From Ptiloglossa arizonensis (taxonomy: Eukaryota > Arthropoda > Insecta > Hymenoptera > Colletidae), in contig NW_027478915.1 of assembly GCF_051014685.1 (NCBI RefSeq), positions 1-64,000 on the forward strand: a stretch of 64,000 nt of DNA. Direction: 5' to 3'. This document shows positions 35,478-48,374 of the stretch, piece by piece (position 1 is the first letter of the stretch; every line of letters starts with the position of its first letter). A program made the translations under genes and the position numbers. The notes under the pieces were generated by a model. It searched no databases. It worked only from the letters and a program-made list of their open reading frames with translations, and had not been told where the DNA came from.

Positions 35478-38400
35478 TGATGCATCTGAAAGTAGAAACT
35501 CGCCCGATTACAACTGTATGCGTACTTTTCCCCTAGCCCGTTCTAGTTATTCGTTTCGAGCAACAGAACTGCGAAAATTTTGAGTTTCTCAAGCGTTGCT
35601 TACCTCCAAACTGCCATATCTCGCGAACGGATTGACCAATCCGCAAAATTTCTGTTGCATCTGAAAGTAGAAACTCGCCCGATTACAACGGTATGCGTAC
35701 TTTTCCCCTAGGCCGTTCTAGTTATTCGTTTCGAGCGTCAGAACTGCGAAAACTTTGAGTTTCTCAAGCGTTTCTTACTTCCAAACTGCCATATCTCGCG
35801 AACGGATTGACCAATCCGCAAAATTTCTGTTGCATCTGAAGGTCGAATCTCGCCCGATTACAACGGTATGCGTACTTTTCCCCTAGGCCGTTCTAGTTAT
35901 TCGTTTCGAGCATCAGAACTGCGAAAATTTTGAGTTTCTCAAGCGTTTCTCACCTACAAACTGCCACATCTCGCGAACGGATTGTCGAATCCGCAAAATT
36001 TCTGATGCATCTGAAAGTAGAAACTCGCCCGATTACAACGGTATGCGTACTTTTCCCCTAGGCCGCCCTAGTTATTCGTTTCGAGCATCAGAACTGCACA
36101 AATTTTGAGTTTCTCAAGCGTTTCTTACTTCCAAACTGCCATATCTCGCGAACGGATTGACCAATCCGCAAAATTTCTGTTGCATCTGAAAGTAGAAACT
36201 CGCCCGATTACAACGCTATGCGTACTTTTCCCCTAGGCCGTTCTAGTTATTCGTTTCGAGCATCAGAACTGCGAAAATTTTGAGTTTCTTAAGCGTTTCT
36301 TACCTACAAACTGCCATATCTCGCATACGGACTTGACCAATCCGCAAAATTTCTGTTGCATCTGAAAGTAGAAACTCGCCCGAATACAACGGTATGCGTA
36401 CTTTTCCCCTAGGACGTTCTAGTTATTCGTTTCGAGCATCAGAACTGCGAAAATTTTGAGTTTCTCAAGCGTTTCTTACATCCAAACTGCCATATCTCGC
36501 GAACGGTTTGACCAATCCGCAAACTTTCTGTTGCATCTGAAAGTAGAAACTCGCCCGATTACAACTGTATGCGTACTTTTCCCCTAGGCCGTTCTAGTTA
36601 TTCGTTTCGAGCATCAGAACTGCGAAAATTTTGAGTTTCTCAAGCGTTTCTTACCTACAAACTGCCACATCTCGCGAACGGATTGTCCAATCCGCAAAAT
36701 TTCTGATGCATCTGAAAGTAGAAACTCGCCCGATTACAACGGTATGCGTACTTTTCCCCTAGGCCGCCCTAGTTATTCGTTTCGAGCATCAGAACTGCAC
36801 AAATTTTGAGTTTCTCAAGCGTTTCTTACTTCCAAACTGCCATATCTCGCGAACGGATTGACCAATCCGCAAAATTTCTGTTGCATCTGAAAGTAGAAAC
36901 TCGCCCGATTACAACGGTATGCGTACTTTTCCCCTAGGCCGTTCTAGTTATTCGTTTCGAGCATCAGAACCGCGAAAATTTTGAGTTTCTCAAGCGTTTC
37001 TTACCTCCAAACTGCCATATCTCGCGAACGGATTGACCAATCCGCAAAATTTCTGTTGCATCTGAAAGTAGAAACTCGCCCGATAACAACGGTGTGCGTA
37101 CTTTTCCCCTAGCCCGTTCTAGTTATTCGTTTCGAGCAACAGAACTGCGAAAATTTTGAGTTTCTCAAGCGTTGCTTACCTCCAAACTGCCATATCTCGC
37201 GAACGGATTGACCAATCCGCAAAATTTCTGTTGCATCTGAAAGTAGAAACTCGCCCGATTACAACGGTGTGCGTACTTTTCCCCTAGGCCGTTCTTGTTA
37301 TTCGTTTCGAGCATCAGAACCGCGAAAATTTTGAGTTTCTCAAGCGTTTCTTACCTCCAAACTGCCATATCTCGCGAACGGATTGACCAATCCGCAAAAT
37401 TTCTGTTGCATCTGAGAGTAGAAACTCGCCCGATTACAACGGTATGCGTACTTTTCCCCTAGGCCGTTCTAGCTATTCGTTTCGAGCATCAGAACTGCGA
37501 AAATTTTGAGTTTCTCAAGCGTTTCTTACTTCCAAACTGCCATATCTCGCGAACGGATTGACCAATCCGCAAAATTTCTGTTGCATCTGAAGGTCGAAAC
37601 TCGCCCGATTACAACGGTATGCGTACTTTTCCCCTAGGCCGTTCTAGTTATTCGTTTCGAGCATCAGAACTGCGAAAATTTTGAGTTTCTCAAGCGTTTC
37701 TTACCTCCAAACTGCCATATCTCGCGAACGGATTGACCAATCCGCAATATTTCTGTTGCATCTGAAAGTAGAAACTCGCCCGATTACAACGGTATGCGTA
37801 CTTTTCCCCTAGGCCGTTCTTGTTATTCGTTTCGAGCATCAGAACCGCGAAAATTTTGAGTTTCTCAAGCGTTGCTTACCTCCAAACTGCCATATCTCGC
37901 GAACGGATTGACCAATCCGCAAAATTTCTTTGCATCTGAAAGTAGACACTCGCCCGATTACAACGGTGTGCGTACTTTTCCCCTAGGCCGTTCTTGTTAT
38001 TCGTTTCGAGCATCAGAACCGCGAAAATTTTGAGTTTCTCAAGCGTTTCTTACCTCCAAACTGCCATATCTCGCGAACGGATTGACCAATCCGCAAAGTT
38101 TCTGTTGCATCTGAAAGGAGAAACTCGCCCGATTACAACGGTATGCGTACTTTTCCCCTAGGCCGCCCTAGTTATTCGTTTCGAGCATCAGAACTTCAAA
38201 AATTTTGAGTTTCTCAAGCGTTTCTTACTTCCAAACTGCCATATCTCGCGAACGGATTGACCAATCCGCAAAATTTCTGCTGCATCTGAAAGTAGAAACT
38301 CGCCCGATTACAACGGTATGCGTACTTTTCCCCTAGGCCGTTCTGGTTATTCGTTTCGAGCATCAGAACTGCGAAAATTTTGAGTTTCTCAAGCGTTTCT

Positions 38401-41400
38401 TACCTACAAACTGCCATATCTCGCGAACGGATTGACCAATCCGCAAAATTTCTGTTGCATCTGAAAGTAGAAACTCGCCCGATTACAACCGTGTGCGTAC
38501 TTTTCCCCTAGGCCGTTCTTGTTATTCGTTTCGAGCATCGGAACCGCGAAAATTTTGAGTTTCTCAAGCGTTTCATACCTCCAAACTGCCATATCTCGCG
38601 AACGGATTGACCAATCCGCAAAATTTCTGTTGCATCTGAAAGTAGAAACTCGCCCGATTACAACGGTATGCGTACTTTTCCCCTAGGCCGTTATAGCTAT
38701 TCGTTTCGAGCATCAGAACTGCGAAAATTTTGAGTTTCTCAAGCGTTTCTTACATCCAAACTGCCATATCTCGCGAACGGATTGACCAATCCGCAAAATT
38801 TCTGTTGCATCTGAAGGTCGAAACTCGCCCGATTACAACGGTATGCGTACTCTTCCCCTAGGCCGCCCTTGTTATTCGTTTCGAGCATCAGAACTGCAAA
38901 AATTTTGAGTTTCTCAAGCGTTTCTTACTTCCAAACTGCCCATATCTCGCGAACGGTTTGACCAATCCGCAAAATTTCTGTTGCATCTGAAAGTAGAAAC
39001 TCGTCCGATTACAACTGTATGCGTACTTTTCCCCTAGCCCGTTCTAGTTATTCGTTTCGAGCAACAGAACTGCGAAAATTTTGAGTTTCTCAAGCGTTGC
39101 TTACCTCCAAACTGCCATATCTCGCGAACGGATTGACCAATCCGCAAAATTATTGTTGCATCTGATGGTAGAAACTCGCCCAATTACAACGGTATGCTTA
39201 CTTTTCCCCTAGGCCGTTCTAGTTATTCGTTTCGAGCATCAGAACTGCGAAAATTTTGAGTTTCTCAAGCGTTTCTTACCTCCAAACTGCCATATCTCGC
39301 GGACGGATTGAGCAATCCGCAAAATTTCTGTTGCATCTGAAAGTAGAAACTCGCCCGATTACAACGGTATGCGTACTTTTCCCCTAGGCCCTTCTAGTTA
39401 TTCGTTTCGAGCATCAGAACCGCGAAAATTTTGAGTTTCTCAAGCGTTTCTTACCTCCAAACTGCCATATCTCGCGAACGGATTGACCAATCCGCAAAAT
39501 TTCTGTTGCATCTGAAAGTAGAAACTCGCCCGATTACAACGGTATGCGTACTTTTCCCCTAGCCCGTTCTAGTTATTCGGTTCGAGCAACAGAACTGCGA
39601 AAATTTTGAGTTTCTCAAGCGTTGCTTACCTCCAAACTGCCATATCTCGCGAACGGATTGACCAATCCGCAAAATTTCTGTTGCATCTGAAAGTAGAAAC
39701 TCGCCCGATTACAACGGTGTGCGTACTTTTCCCCTAGGCCGTTCTTGTTATTCGTTTCGAGCATCAGAACCGCGAAAATTTTGAGTTTCTCAAGCGTTTC
39801 TTACCTCCAAACTGCCATATCTCGCGAACGGATTGACCAATCCGCAAAATTTCTGTTGCATCTGAAAGTAGAAACTCGCCCGATTACAACGGTATGCGTA
39901 CTTTTCCCCTAGGCCGTTCTAGCTATTCGTTTCGAGCATCAGAACTGCGAAAATTTTGAGTTTCTCAAGCGTTTCTTACTTCCAAACTGCCATATCTCGC
40001 GAACGGATTGACCAATCCGCAAAATTTCTGTTGCATCTGAAGGTCGAAACTCGCCCGATTACAACGGTATGCGTACTTTTCCCCTAGGCCGTTCTAGTTA
40101 TTCGTTTCGAGCATCAGAACTGCGAAAATTTTGAGTTTCTCAAGCGTTTCTTACCTCCAAACTGCCATATCTCGCGAACGGATTGACCAATCCGCAATAT
40201 TTCTGTTGCATCTGAAAGTAGAAACTCGCCCGATTACAACGGTATGCGTACTTTTCCCCTAGGCCGTTCTTGTTATTCGTTTCGAGCATCAGAACCGCGA
40301 AAATTTTGAGTTTCTCAAGCGTTGCTTACCTCCAAACTGCCATATCTCGCGAACGGATTGACCAATCCGCAAAATTTCTTTGCATCTGAAAGTAGACACT
40401 CGCCCGATTACAACGGTGTGCGTACTTTTCCCCTAGGCCGTTCTTGTTATTCGTTTCGAGCATCAGAACCGCGAAAATTTTGAGTTTCTCAAGCTTTTCT
40501 TACCTCCAAACTGCCATATCTCGCGAACGGATTGACCAATCCGCAAAGTTTCTGTTGCATCTGAAAGGAGAAACTCGCCCGATTACAACGGTATGCGTAC
40601 TTTTCCCCTAGGCCGCCCTAGTTATTCGTTTCGAGCAACAGAACTGCGAAAATTTTGAGTTTCTCAAGCGTTGCTTACCTCCAAACTGCCATATCTCGCG
40701 AACGGATTGACCAATCCGCAAAATTTCTGTTGCATCTGAAAGTAGAAACTCGCCCGATTACAACGGTGTGCGTACTTTTCCCCTAGGCCGTTCTTGTTAT
40801 TCGTTTCGAGCATCAGAACCGCGAAAATTTTGAGTTTCTCAAGCGTTTCTTACCTCCAAACTGCCATATCTCGCGAACGGATTGACCAATCCGCAAAATT
40901 TCTGTTGCATCTGAAAGTAGAAACTCGCCCGATTACAACGGTATGCGTACTTTTCCCCTAGGCCGTTCTAGCTATTCGTTTCGAGCATCAGAACTGCGAA
41001 AATTTTGAGTTTCTCAAGCGTTTCTTACTTCCAAACTGCCATATCTCGCGAACGGATTGACCAATCCGCAAAATTTCTGTTGCATCTGAAGGTCGAAACT
41101 CGCCCGATTACAACGGTATGCGTACTTTTCCCCTAGGCCGTTCTAGTTATTCGTTTCGAGCATCAGAACTGCGAAAATTTTGAGTTTCTCAAGCGTTTCT
41201 TACCTCCAAACTGCCATATCTCGCGAACGGATTGACCAATCCGCAATATTTCTGTTGCATCTGAAAGTAGAAACTCGCCCGATTACAACGGTATGCGTAC
41301 TTTTCCCCTAGGCCGTTCTTGTTATTCGTTTCGAGCATCAGAACTGCAAAAATTTTGAGTTTCTCAAGCGTTTCTTACTTCCAAACTGCCCATATCTCGC

Positions 41401-42515
41401 GAACGGTTTGACCAATCCGCAAAATTTCTGTTGCATCTGAAAGTAGACACTCGCCCGATTACAACAGTATGCGTACTTTTCCCCTAACCCGTTCTAGTTA
41501 TTCGTTTCGAGCAACAGAACTGCGAAAATTTTGAGTTTCTCAAGCGTTGCTTACCTCCAAACTGCCATATCACGCGAACGGATTGACCAATCCGCAAAAT
41601 TATTGTTGCATCTGAAAGTAGAAACTCGCCCAATTACAACGGTATGCTTACTTTTCCCCTAGGCCGTTCTGGTTATTCGTTTCGAGCATCAGAACTGCGA
41701 AAATTTTGAGTTTCTCAAGCGTTTCTTACCTCCAAACTGCCATATCTCGCGAACGGATTGACCAATCCGCAAAATTTCTGTTGCATCTGAAAGTAGAAAC
41801 TCGCCCGATTACAACTGTATGCGTACTTTTCCCCTAGTCCGTTCTAGTTATTCGTTTCGAGCATCAGAACTGTGAAAATTTTGAGTTTCTCAACCGTTTC
41901 TTACCTCCGAACTGCCATGTCTCGCGAACGGATTGACCAATCCGCAAAATTTCTGTTGCATCTGAAAGTAGAAACTCGCCCGATTACAACGGTGTGCGTA
42001 CTTTTCCCCTAGGCCGTTCTTGTTATTCGTTTCGAGCATCAGAACCGCGAAAATTTTGAGTTTCTCAAGCGTTGCTTACCTCCAAACTGCCATATCTCGC
42101 GAACGGATTGACCAATCCGCAAAATTTCTGTTGCATCTGAAAGTAGAAACTCGCCCGATTACAACGGTGTGCGTACTTTTCCCCTAGGCCGTTCTTGATA
42201 TTCGTTTCGAGCATCATAACCGCGAAAATTTTGAGTTTCTCAAGCGTTTCTTACCTCCAAACTGCCATATCTCGCGAACGGGTTGACCAATCCGCAAAAT
42301 TTCTGTTGCATCTGAAAGTAGAAGCTCGCCCGATTACAACGGTATGCGTACTTTTCCCCATGGCCGTTCTAGCTATTCGTTTCCAGCATCAGAACTGCGA
42401 AAATTTTGAGTTTCTCAAGCGTTTCTTACCTCCAAACTGCCATATCTCGCGAACGGATTGACCAATCCGCAAAATTTCTGTTGCATCTGAAAGTAGAAAC
42501 TCGCCCGATTACAAC
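35478..42515 (+). repeat. Mosaic block with 6-mer (1,050 bp) and 14-mer (2,450 bp) periods
   Basis: A six-monomer group starting at 37,106 recurs at 39,556 (offset 2,450) and, in its first part, at 40,605. Markers in order are GCAACAG/GCGTTGCTT, CCGTTCTTG/AACCGCG, CTAGCTATTCG with GAAGGTCG, CCGCAATATT, then AAATTTCTTTGCATC with GTAGACACTC. A 1-bp loss in AAATTTCTTTGC (37,930 and 40,380) and a 1-bp gain in CTGCCCATATC (38,941 and 41,391) each occur twice, 2,450 bp apart, so each arose once and was copied. A 701-bp duplication with TGCACAAATTTT lies at 36,091 and 36,792. Confidence 0.75.
40605..40780 (+). repeat. Hybrid monomer at an HOR joint
   Basis: The first bases (GGCCGCCCTAG) belong to the monomer type that normally continues GAGCATCAG...CAAAAATTTT. 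From GAGCAACAG onward it is the GCAACAG/GCGTTGCTT type, which normally begins TAGCCCGTTCTAG. The switch lies in the shared stretch 40,619-40,638. It joins the end of one 6-mer copy to the start of the next and marks an exchange point. Confidence 0.7.
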
Positions 42516-42519
42516 GGTA

Positions 42520-44271
42520 TGCGTACTTTTCCCCTAGGCCGTTCTTGTTATTCGTTTCGAGCATCAGAACCGCGAAAATTTTGAGTTTCTCAAGCGTTTC
42601 TTACATCCAAACTGCCATATCTCGCGAACGGATTGACCAATCCGCAAAATTTCTGTTGCATCTGAAAGTAGAAACTCGCCCGATTACAACGGTATGCGTA
42701 CTTTTCCCCTAGCCCGTTCTAGTTATTCGTTTCGAGCAACAGAACTGTGAAAATTTTGAGTTTCTCAAGCGTTGCTTACCTCCAAACTGCCATATCTCGC
42801 GAACGGATTGACCAATCCGCAAAATTTCTGTTGCATCTGAAAGTAGAAACTCGCCCGATTACAACGGTGTGCGTACTTTTCCCCTAGGCCGTTCTTGTTA
42901 TTCGTTTCGAGCATCAGAACCGCGAAAATTTTGAGTTTCTCAAGCGTTTCTTACCTCCAAACTGCCATATCTCGCGAACGGATTGACCAATCCGCAAAAT
43001 TTCTGCTGCATCTGAAAGTAGAAACTCGCCCGATTACAACGGTATGCGTACTTTTCCCCTAGGCCGTTCTGGTTATTCGTTTCGAGCATCAGAACTTCGA
43101 AAATTTTGAGTTTCTCAAGCGTTTCTTACCTACAAACTGCCATATCTCGCGAACGGACTTGACCAACCAGCAAAATTTCTGTTGCATCTGAAAGTAGAAA
43201 CTCGCCCGATTACAACGGTATGCGTACTTTTCCCCTAGACCGTTCTAGTTATGCTTGTCGAGCATCAGAACTGCGAAAATTTTGAGTTTCTCAAGCGTTT
43301 CTTACCTCCGAACTGCCATGTCTCGCGAACGGATTGACCAATCCGCAAAATTTCTGTTGCATCTGAAAGTAGAAGCTCGCCCGATTACAACGGTGTGCGT
43401 ACTTTTCCCCTAGGCCGTTCTTGTTATTCGTTTCGAGCATCAGAACCGCGAAAATTTTGAGTTTCTCAAGCGTTTCTTACATCCAAACTGCCATATCTCG
43501 CGAACGGATTGACCAATCCGCAAAATTTCTGTTGCATCTGAAAGTAGAAACTCGCCCGATTACAACGGTATGCGTACTTTTCCCCTAGCCCGTTCTAGTT
43601 ATTCGTTTCGAGCAACAGAACTGTGAAAATTTTGAGTTTCTCAAGCGTTGCTTACCTCCAAACTGCCATATCTCGCGAACGGATTGACCAATCCGCAAAA
43701 TTTCTGTTGCATCTGAAAGTAGAAACTCGCCCGATTACAACGGTGTGCGTACTTTTCCCCTAGGCCGTTCTTGTTATTCGTTTCGAGCATCAGAACCGCG
43801 AAAATTTTGAGTTTCTCAAGCGTTTCTTACCTCCAAACTGCCATATCTCGCGAACGGATTGACCAATCCGCAAAATTTCTGCTGCATCTGAAAGTAGAAA
43901 CTCGCCCGATTACAACGGTATGCGTACTTTTCCCCTAGGCCGTTCTGGTTATTCGTTTCGAGCATCAGAACTTCGAAAATTTTGAGTTTCTCAAGCGTTT
44001 CTTACCTACAAACTGCCATATCTCGCGAACGGACTTGACCAACCAGCAAAATTTCTGTTGCATCTGAAAGTAGAAACTCGCCCGATTACAACGGTATGCG
44101 TACTTTTCCCCTAGACCGTTCTAGTTATGCTTGTCGAGCATCAGAACTGCGAAAATTTTGAGTTTCTCAAGCGTTTCTTACCTCCGAACTGCCATGTCTC
44201 GCGAACGGATTGACCAATCCGCAAAATTTCTGTTGCATCTGAAAGTAGAAGCTCGCCCGATTACAACGGTG
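42520..44271 (+). repeat. 876-bp pentamer HOR, two copies
   Basis: Positions 42,520-43,395 and 43,396-44,271 match with an 876-bp offset: four 175-bp monomers and one 176-bp monomer. Shared markers are CAACAGAACTGTG, CTGCTGCATC, CAGAACTTCGAAAATT (43,091 and 43,967), CGGACTTGACCAACCAGC, CCTCCGAACTGCCATGTC and GTAGAAGCTCGCC (43,370 and 44,246). This is the first appearance of the CAACCAGC form of the 176-bp monomer. Confidence 0.85.
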
Positions 44272-46237
44272 TGCGTACTTTTCCCCTAGGCCGTTCTTGT
44301 TATTCGTTTCGAGCATCAGAACCGCGAAAATTTTGAGTTTCTCAAGCGTTTCTTACCTCCAAACTGCCATATCTCGCGAACGGTTTGACCAATCCGCAAA
44401 ATTTCTGTTGCATCTGAAAGTAGAAACTCGCCCGATTACAACGGTATGCGTACTTTTCCCCTAGGCCGTTCTAGCTATTCGTTTCGAGCATCAGAACTGC
44501 GAAAATTTTGAGTTTCTCAAGCGTTTCTTACCTCCGAACTGCCATGTCTCGCGAACGGATTGACCAATCCGCAAAATTTCTGTTGCATCTGAAAGTAGAA
44601 ACTCGCCCGATTACAACGGTGTGCGTACTTTTCCCCTAGGCCGTTCTAGCTATTCGTTTCGAGCATCAGAACCGCGAAAATTTTGAGTTTCTCAAGCGTT
44701 TCTTACCTCCAAACTGCCATATCTCGCGAACGGTTTGACCAATCCGCAAAATTTCTGTTGCATCTCAAAGTAGAAACTCGCCCGATTACAACGGTATGCG
44801 TACTTTTCCCCTAGGCCGTTCTAGCTATTCGTTTCGAGCATCAGAACTGCGAAAATTTTGAGTTTCTCAAGCGTTTCTTACTTCCAAACTGCCATATCTC
44901 GCGAACGGATTGACCAATCCGCAAAATTTCTGTTGCATCTGAAGGTCGAAACTCGCCCGATTACAACGGTATGCGTACTTTTCCCCTAGGCCGTTCTAGT
45001 TATTCGTTTCGAGCATCAGAACTGCGAAAATTTGGAGTTTCTCAAGCGTTTCTTACCTCCAAACTGCCATATCTCGCGAACGGATTGACCAATCCGCAAA
45101 ATTTCTGTTGCATCTGAAAGTAGAAACTCGCCCGATTACAACGGTATGCGTACTTTTCCCCTAGGCCGTTCTTGTTATTCGTTTCGAGCATCAGAACCGC
45201 GAAAATTTTGAGTTTCTCAAGCGTTTCTTACATCCAAACTGCCATATCTCGCGAACGGATTGACCAATCCGCAAAATTTCTGTTGCATCTGAAAGTAGAA
45301 ACTCGCCCGATTACAACGGTATGCGTACTTTTCCCCTAGCCCGTTCTAGTTATTCGTTTCGAGCATCAGAACTGCGAAAATTTGGAGTTTCTCAAGCGTT
45401 TCTTACCTCCAAACTGCCATATCTCGCGAACGGATTGACCAATCCGCAAAATTTCTGTTGCATCTGAAAGTAGAAACTCGCCCGATTACAACGGTGTGCG
45501 TACTTTTCCCCTAGGCCGTTCTTGATATTCGTTTCGAGCATCAGAACCGCGAAAATTTTGAGTTTCTCAAGCGTTTCTTACCTCCAAACTGCCATATCTC
45601 GCGAACGGGTTGACCAATCCGCAAAATTTCTGTTGCATCTGAAAGTAGAAACTCGCCCGATTACAACGGTATGCGTACTTTTCCCCATGGCCGTTCTAGC
45701 TATTCGTTTCGAGCATCAGAACTGCGAAAATTTTGAGTCTCTCAAGCGTTTCTTACCTCCAAACTGCCATATCTCGCGAACGGATTCACCAATCCGCAAA
45801 ATTTCTGTTGCATCTGAAAGTAGAAACTCGCCCGATTACAACGGTGTGCGTACTTTTCCCCTAGGCCGTTCTTGTTATTCGTTTCGAGCATCAGAACCGC
45901 GAAAATTTTGAGTTTCTCAAGCGTTTCTTACCTCCAAACTGCCATATCTCGCGAACGGTTTGACCAATCCGCAAAATTTCTGTTGCATCTGAAAGTAGAA
46001 ACTCGCCCGATTACAACGGTATGCGTACTTTTCCCCTAGGCCGTTCTAGCTATTCGTTTCGAGCATCAGAACTGCGAAAATTTTGAGTTTCTCAAGCGTT
46101 TCTTACCTCCGAACTGCCATGTCTCGCGAACGGATTGACCAATCCGCAAAATTTCTGTTGCATCTGAAAGTAGAAACTCGCCCGATTACAACGGTGTGCG
46201 TACTTTTCCCCTAGGCCGTTCTTGTTATTCGTTTCGA
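44272..46237 (+). repeat. Monomer block between pentamer and heptamer HORs
   Basis: About eleven 175-bp monomers mix CTAGCTATTCG, CCTCCGAACTGCCATG, GGTTTGACC and AAATTTGGAG types. AAATTTGGAG near 45,030 and 45,380 is the seed of the heptamer unit that follows. CCCCATGGCC (near 45,684) replaces CCCCTAGGCC and recurs at 46,559 and 47,784. Neighbouring units here are separated by 350 and 875 bp, but no clean HOR is visible. Confidence 0.65.
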
Positions 46238-48319
46238 GCATCAGAACTGCGAAAATTTTGAGTTTCTCAAGCGTTTCTTACTTCCAAACTGCCATATCTC
46301 GCGAACGGATTGACCAATCCGCAAAATTTCTGTTGCATCTGAAGGTCGAAACTCGCCCGATTACAACGGTATGCGTACTTTTCCCCTAGGCCGTTCTAGT
46401 TATTCGTTTCGAGCATCAGAACTGCGAAAATTTGGAGTTTCTCAAGCGTTTCTTACCTCCAAACTGCCATATCTCGCGAACGGGTTGACCAATCCGCAAA
46501 ATTTCTGTTGCATCTGAAAGTAGAAACTCGCCCGATTACAACGGTATGCGTACTTTTCCCCATGGCCGTTCTAGCTATTCGTTTCGAGCATCAGAACTGC
46601 GAAAATTTTGAGTTTCTCAAGCGTTTCTTACCTCCAAACTGCCATATCTCGCGAACGGATTGACCAATCCGCAAAATTTCTGTTGCATCTGAAAGTAGAA
46701 ACTCGCCCGATTACAACGGCATGCGTACTTTTCCCCTAGGCCGTTCTTGTTATTCGTTTCGAGCTTCAGAACCGCGAAAATTTTGAGTTTCTCAAGCGTT
46801 TCTTACATCCAAACTGCCATATCTCGCGAACGGATTGACCAATCCGCAAAATTTCTGTTGCATCTGAAAGTAGAAACTCGCCCGATTACAACGGTATGCG
46901 TACTTTTCCCCTAGCCCGTTCTAGTTATTCGTTTCGAGCATCAGAACTGCGAAAATTTGGAGTTTCTCAAGCGTTTCTTACCTCCAAACTGCCATATCTC
47001 GCGAACGGATTGACCAATCTGCAAAATTTCTGTTGCATCTGAAAGTAGAAACTCGCCCGATTACAACGGTGTGCGTACTTTTCCCCTAGGCCGTTCTTGA
47101 TATTCGTTTCGAGCATCAGAACCGCGAAAATTTTGAGTTTCTCAAGCGTTTCTTACCTCCAAACTGCCATATCTCGCGAACGGTTTGACCAATCCGCAAA
47201 ATTTCTGTTGCATCTGAAAGTAGAAACTCGCCCGATTACAACGGTATGCGTACTTTTCCCCTAGGCCGTTCTAGTTATTCGTTTCGAGCATCAGAACTGC
47301 GAAAATTTTGAGTTTCTCAAGCGTTTCTTACCTCCAAACTGCCATATCTCGCGAACGGATTGACCAATCCGCAAAATTTCTGTTGCATCTGAAAGTAGAA
47401 ACTCGCCCGATTACAACGGTATGCGTACTTTTCCCCTAGGCCGTTCTAGCTATTCGTTTCGAGCATCAGAACTGCGAAAATTTTGAGTTTCTCAAGCGTT
47501 TCTTACTTCCAAACTGCCATATCTCGCGAACGGATTGACCAATCCGCAAAATTTCTGTTGCATCTGAAGGTCGAAACTCGCCCGATTACAACGGTATGCG
47601 TACTTTTCCCCTAGGCCGTTCTAGTTATTCGTTTCGAGCATCAGAACTGCGAAAATTTGGAGTTTCTCAAGCGTTTCTTACCTCCAAACTGCCATATCTC
47701 GCGAACGGGTTGACCAATCCGCAAAATTTCTGTTGCATCTGAAAGTAGAAACTCGCCCGATTACAACGGTATGCGTACTTTTCCCCATGGCCGTTCTAGC
47801 TATTCGTTTCGAGCATCAGAACTGCGAAAATTTTGAGTTTCTCAAGCGTTTCTTACCTCCAAACTGCCATATCTCGCGAACGGATTGACCAATCCGCAAA
47901 ATTTCTGTTGCATCTGAAAGTAGAAACTCGCCCGATTACAACGGCATGCGTACTTTTCCCCTAGGCCGTTCTTGTTATTCGTTTCGAGCTTCAGAACCGC
48001 GAAAATTTTGAGTTTCTCAAGCGTTTCTTACATCCAAACTGCCATATCTCGCGAACGGATTGACCAATCCGCAAAATTTCTGTTGCATCTGAAAGTAGAA
48101 ACTCGCCCGATTACAACGGTATGCGTACTTTTCCCCTAGCCCGTTCTAGTTATTCGTTTCGAGCATCAGAACTGCGAAAATTTGGAGTTTCTCAAGCGTT
48201 TCTTACCTCCAAACTGCCATATCTCGCGAACGGATTGACCAATCTGCAAAATTTCTGTTGCATCTGAAAGTAGAAACTCGCCCGATTACAACGGTGTGCG
48301 TACTTTTCCCCTAGGCCGT
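46238..48319 (+). repeat. 1,225-bp heptamer duplication
   Basis: Positions 46,238-47,094 and 47,463-48,319 read identically over about 857 bp, with an offset of 1,225 bp (seven monomers). Shared rare states are AAATTTGGAG (46,428 and 47,653), CCCCATGGCC, GGCATGCGTAC, TTTCGAGCTTCAG and CAATCTGCAAAA. The two monomers between the matching parts (47,095-47,462) are GGTTTGACC and consensus-like. Confidence 0.85.
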
Positions 48320-48374
48320 TCTAGTTATTCGTTTCGAGCAACAGAACTGTGAAAATTTTGAGTTTCTCAAGCGT

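Noticed and set aside
38404..38592. 62-codon open frame on the minus strand
   Set aside because: It is antisense to two ordinary monomers, opened by a few substitutions (for example CAACCGTGTG, TTTCATACC). Neighbouring monomers break the same frame, so it is not a gene.
45522..45911. 129-codon open frame on the plus strand, the longest in the window, with many similar ones of 62-123 codons (for example 6,165-6,518, 12,447-12,818, 50,074-50,340, 61,464-61,730)
   Set aside because: All are the same repeat read in frame. Because 175 is not a multiple of three, each crosses monomers in changing frames. The frame stays open only where the TAG of CCCCTAGG is altered (CCCCTGG, CCCCATGG, CCCCAAGG, CCCCTATG). 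There is no conserved start context and no known domain.
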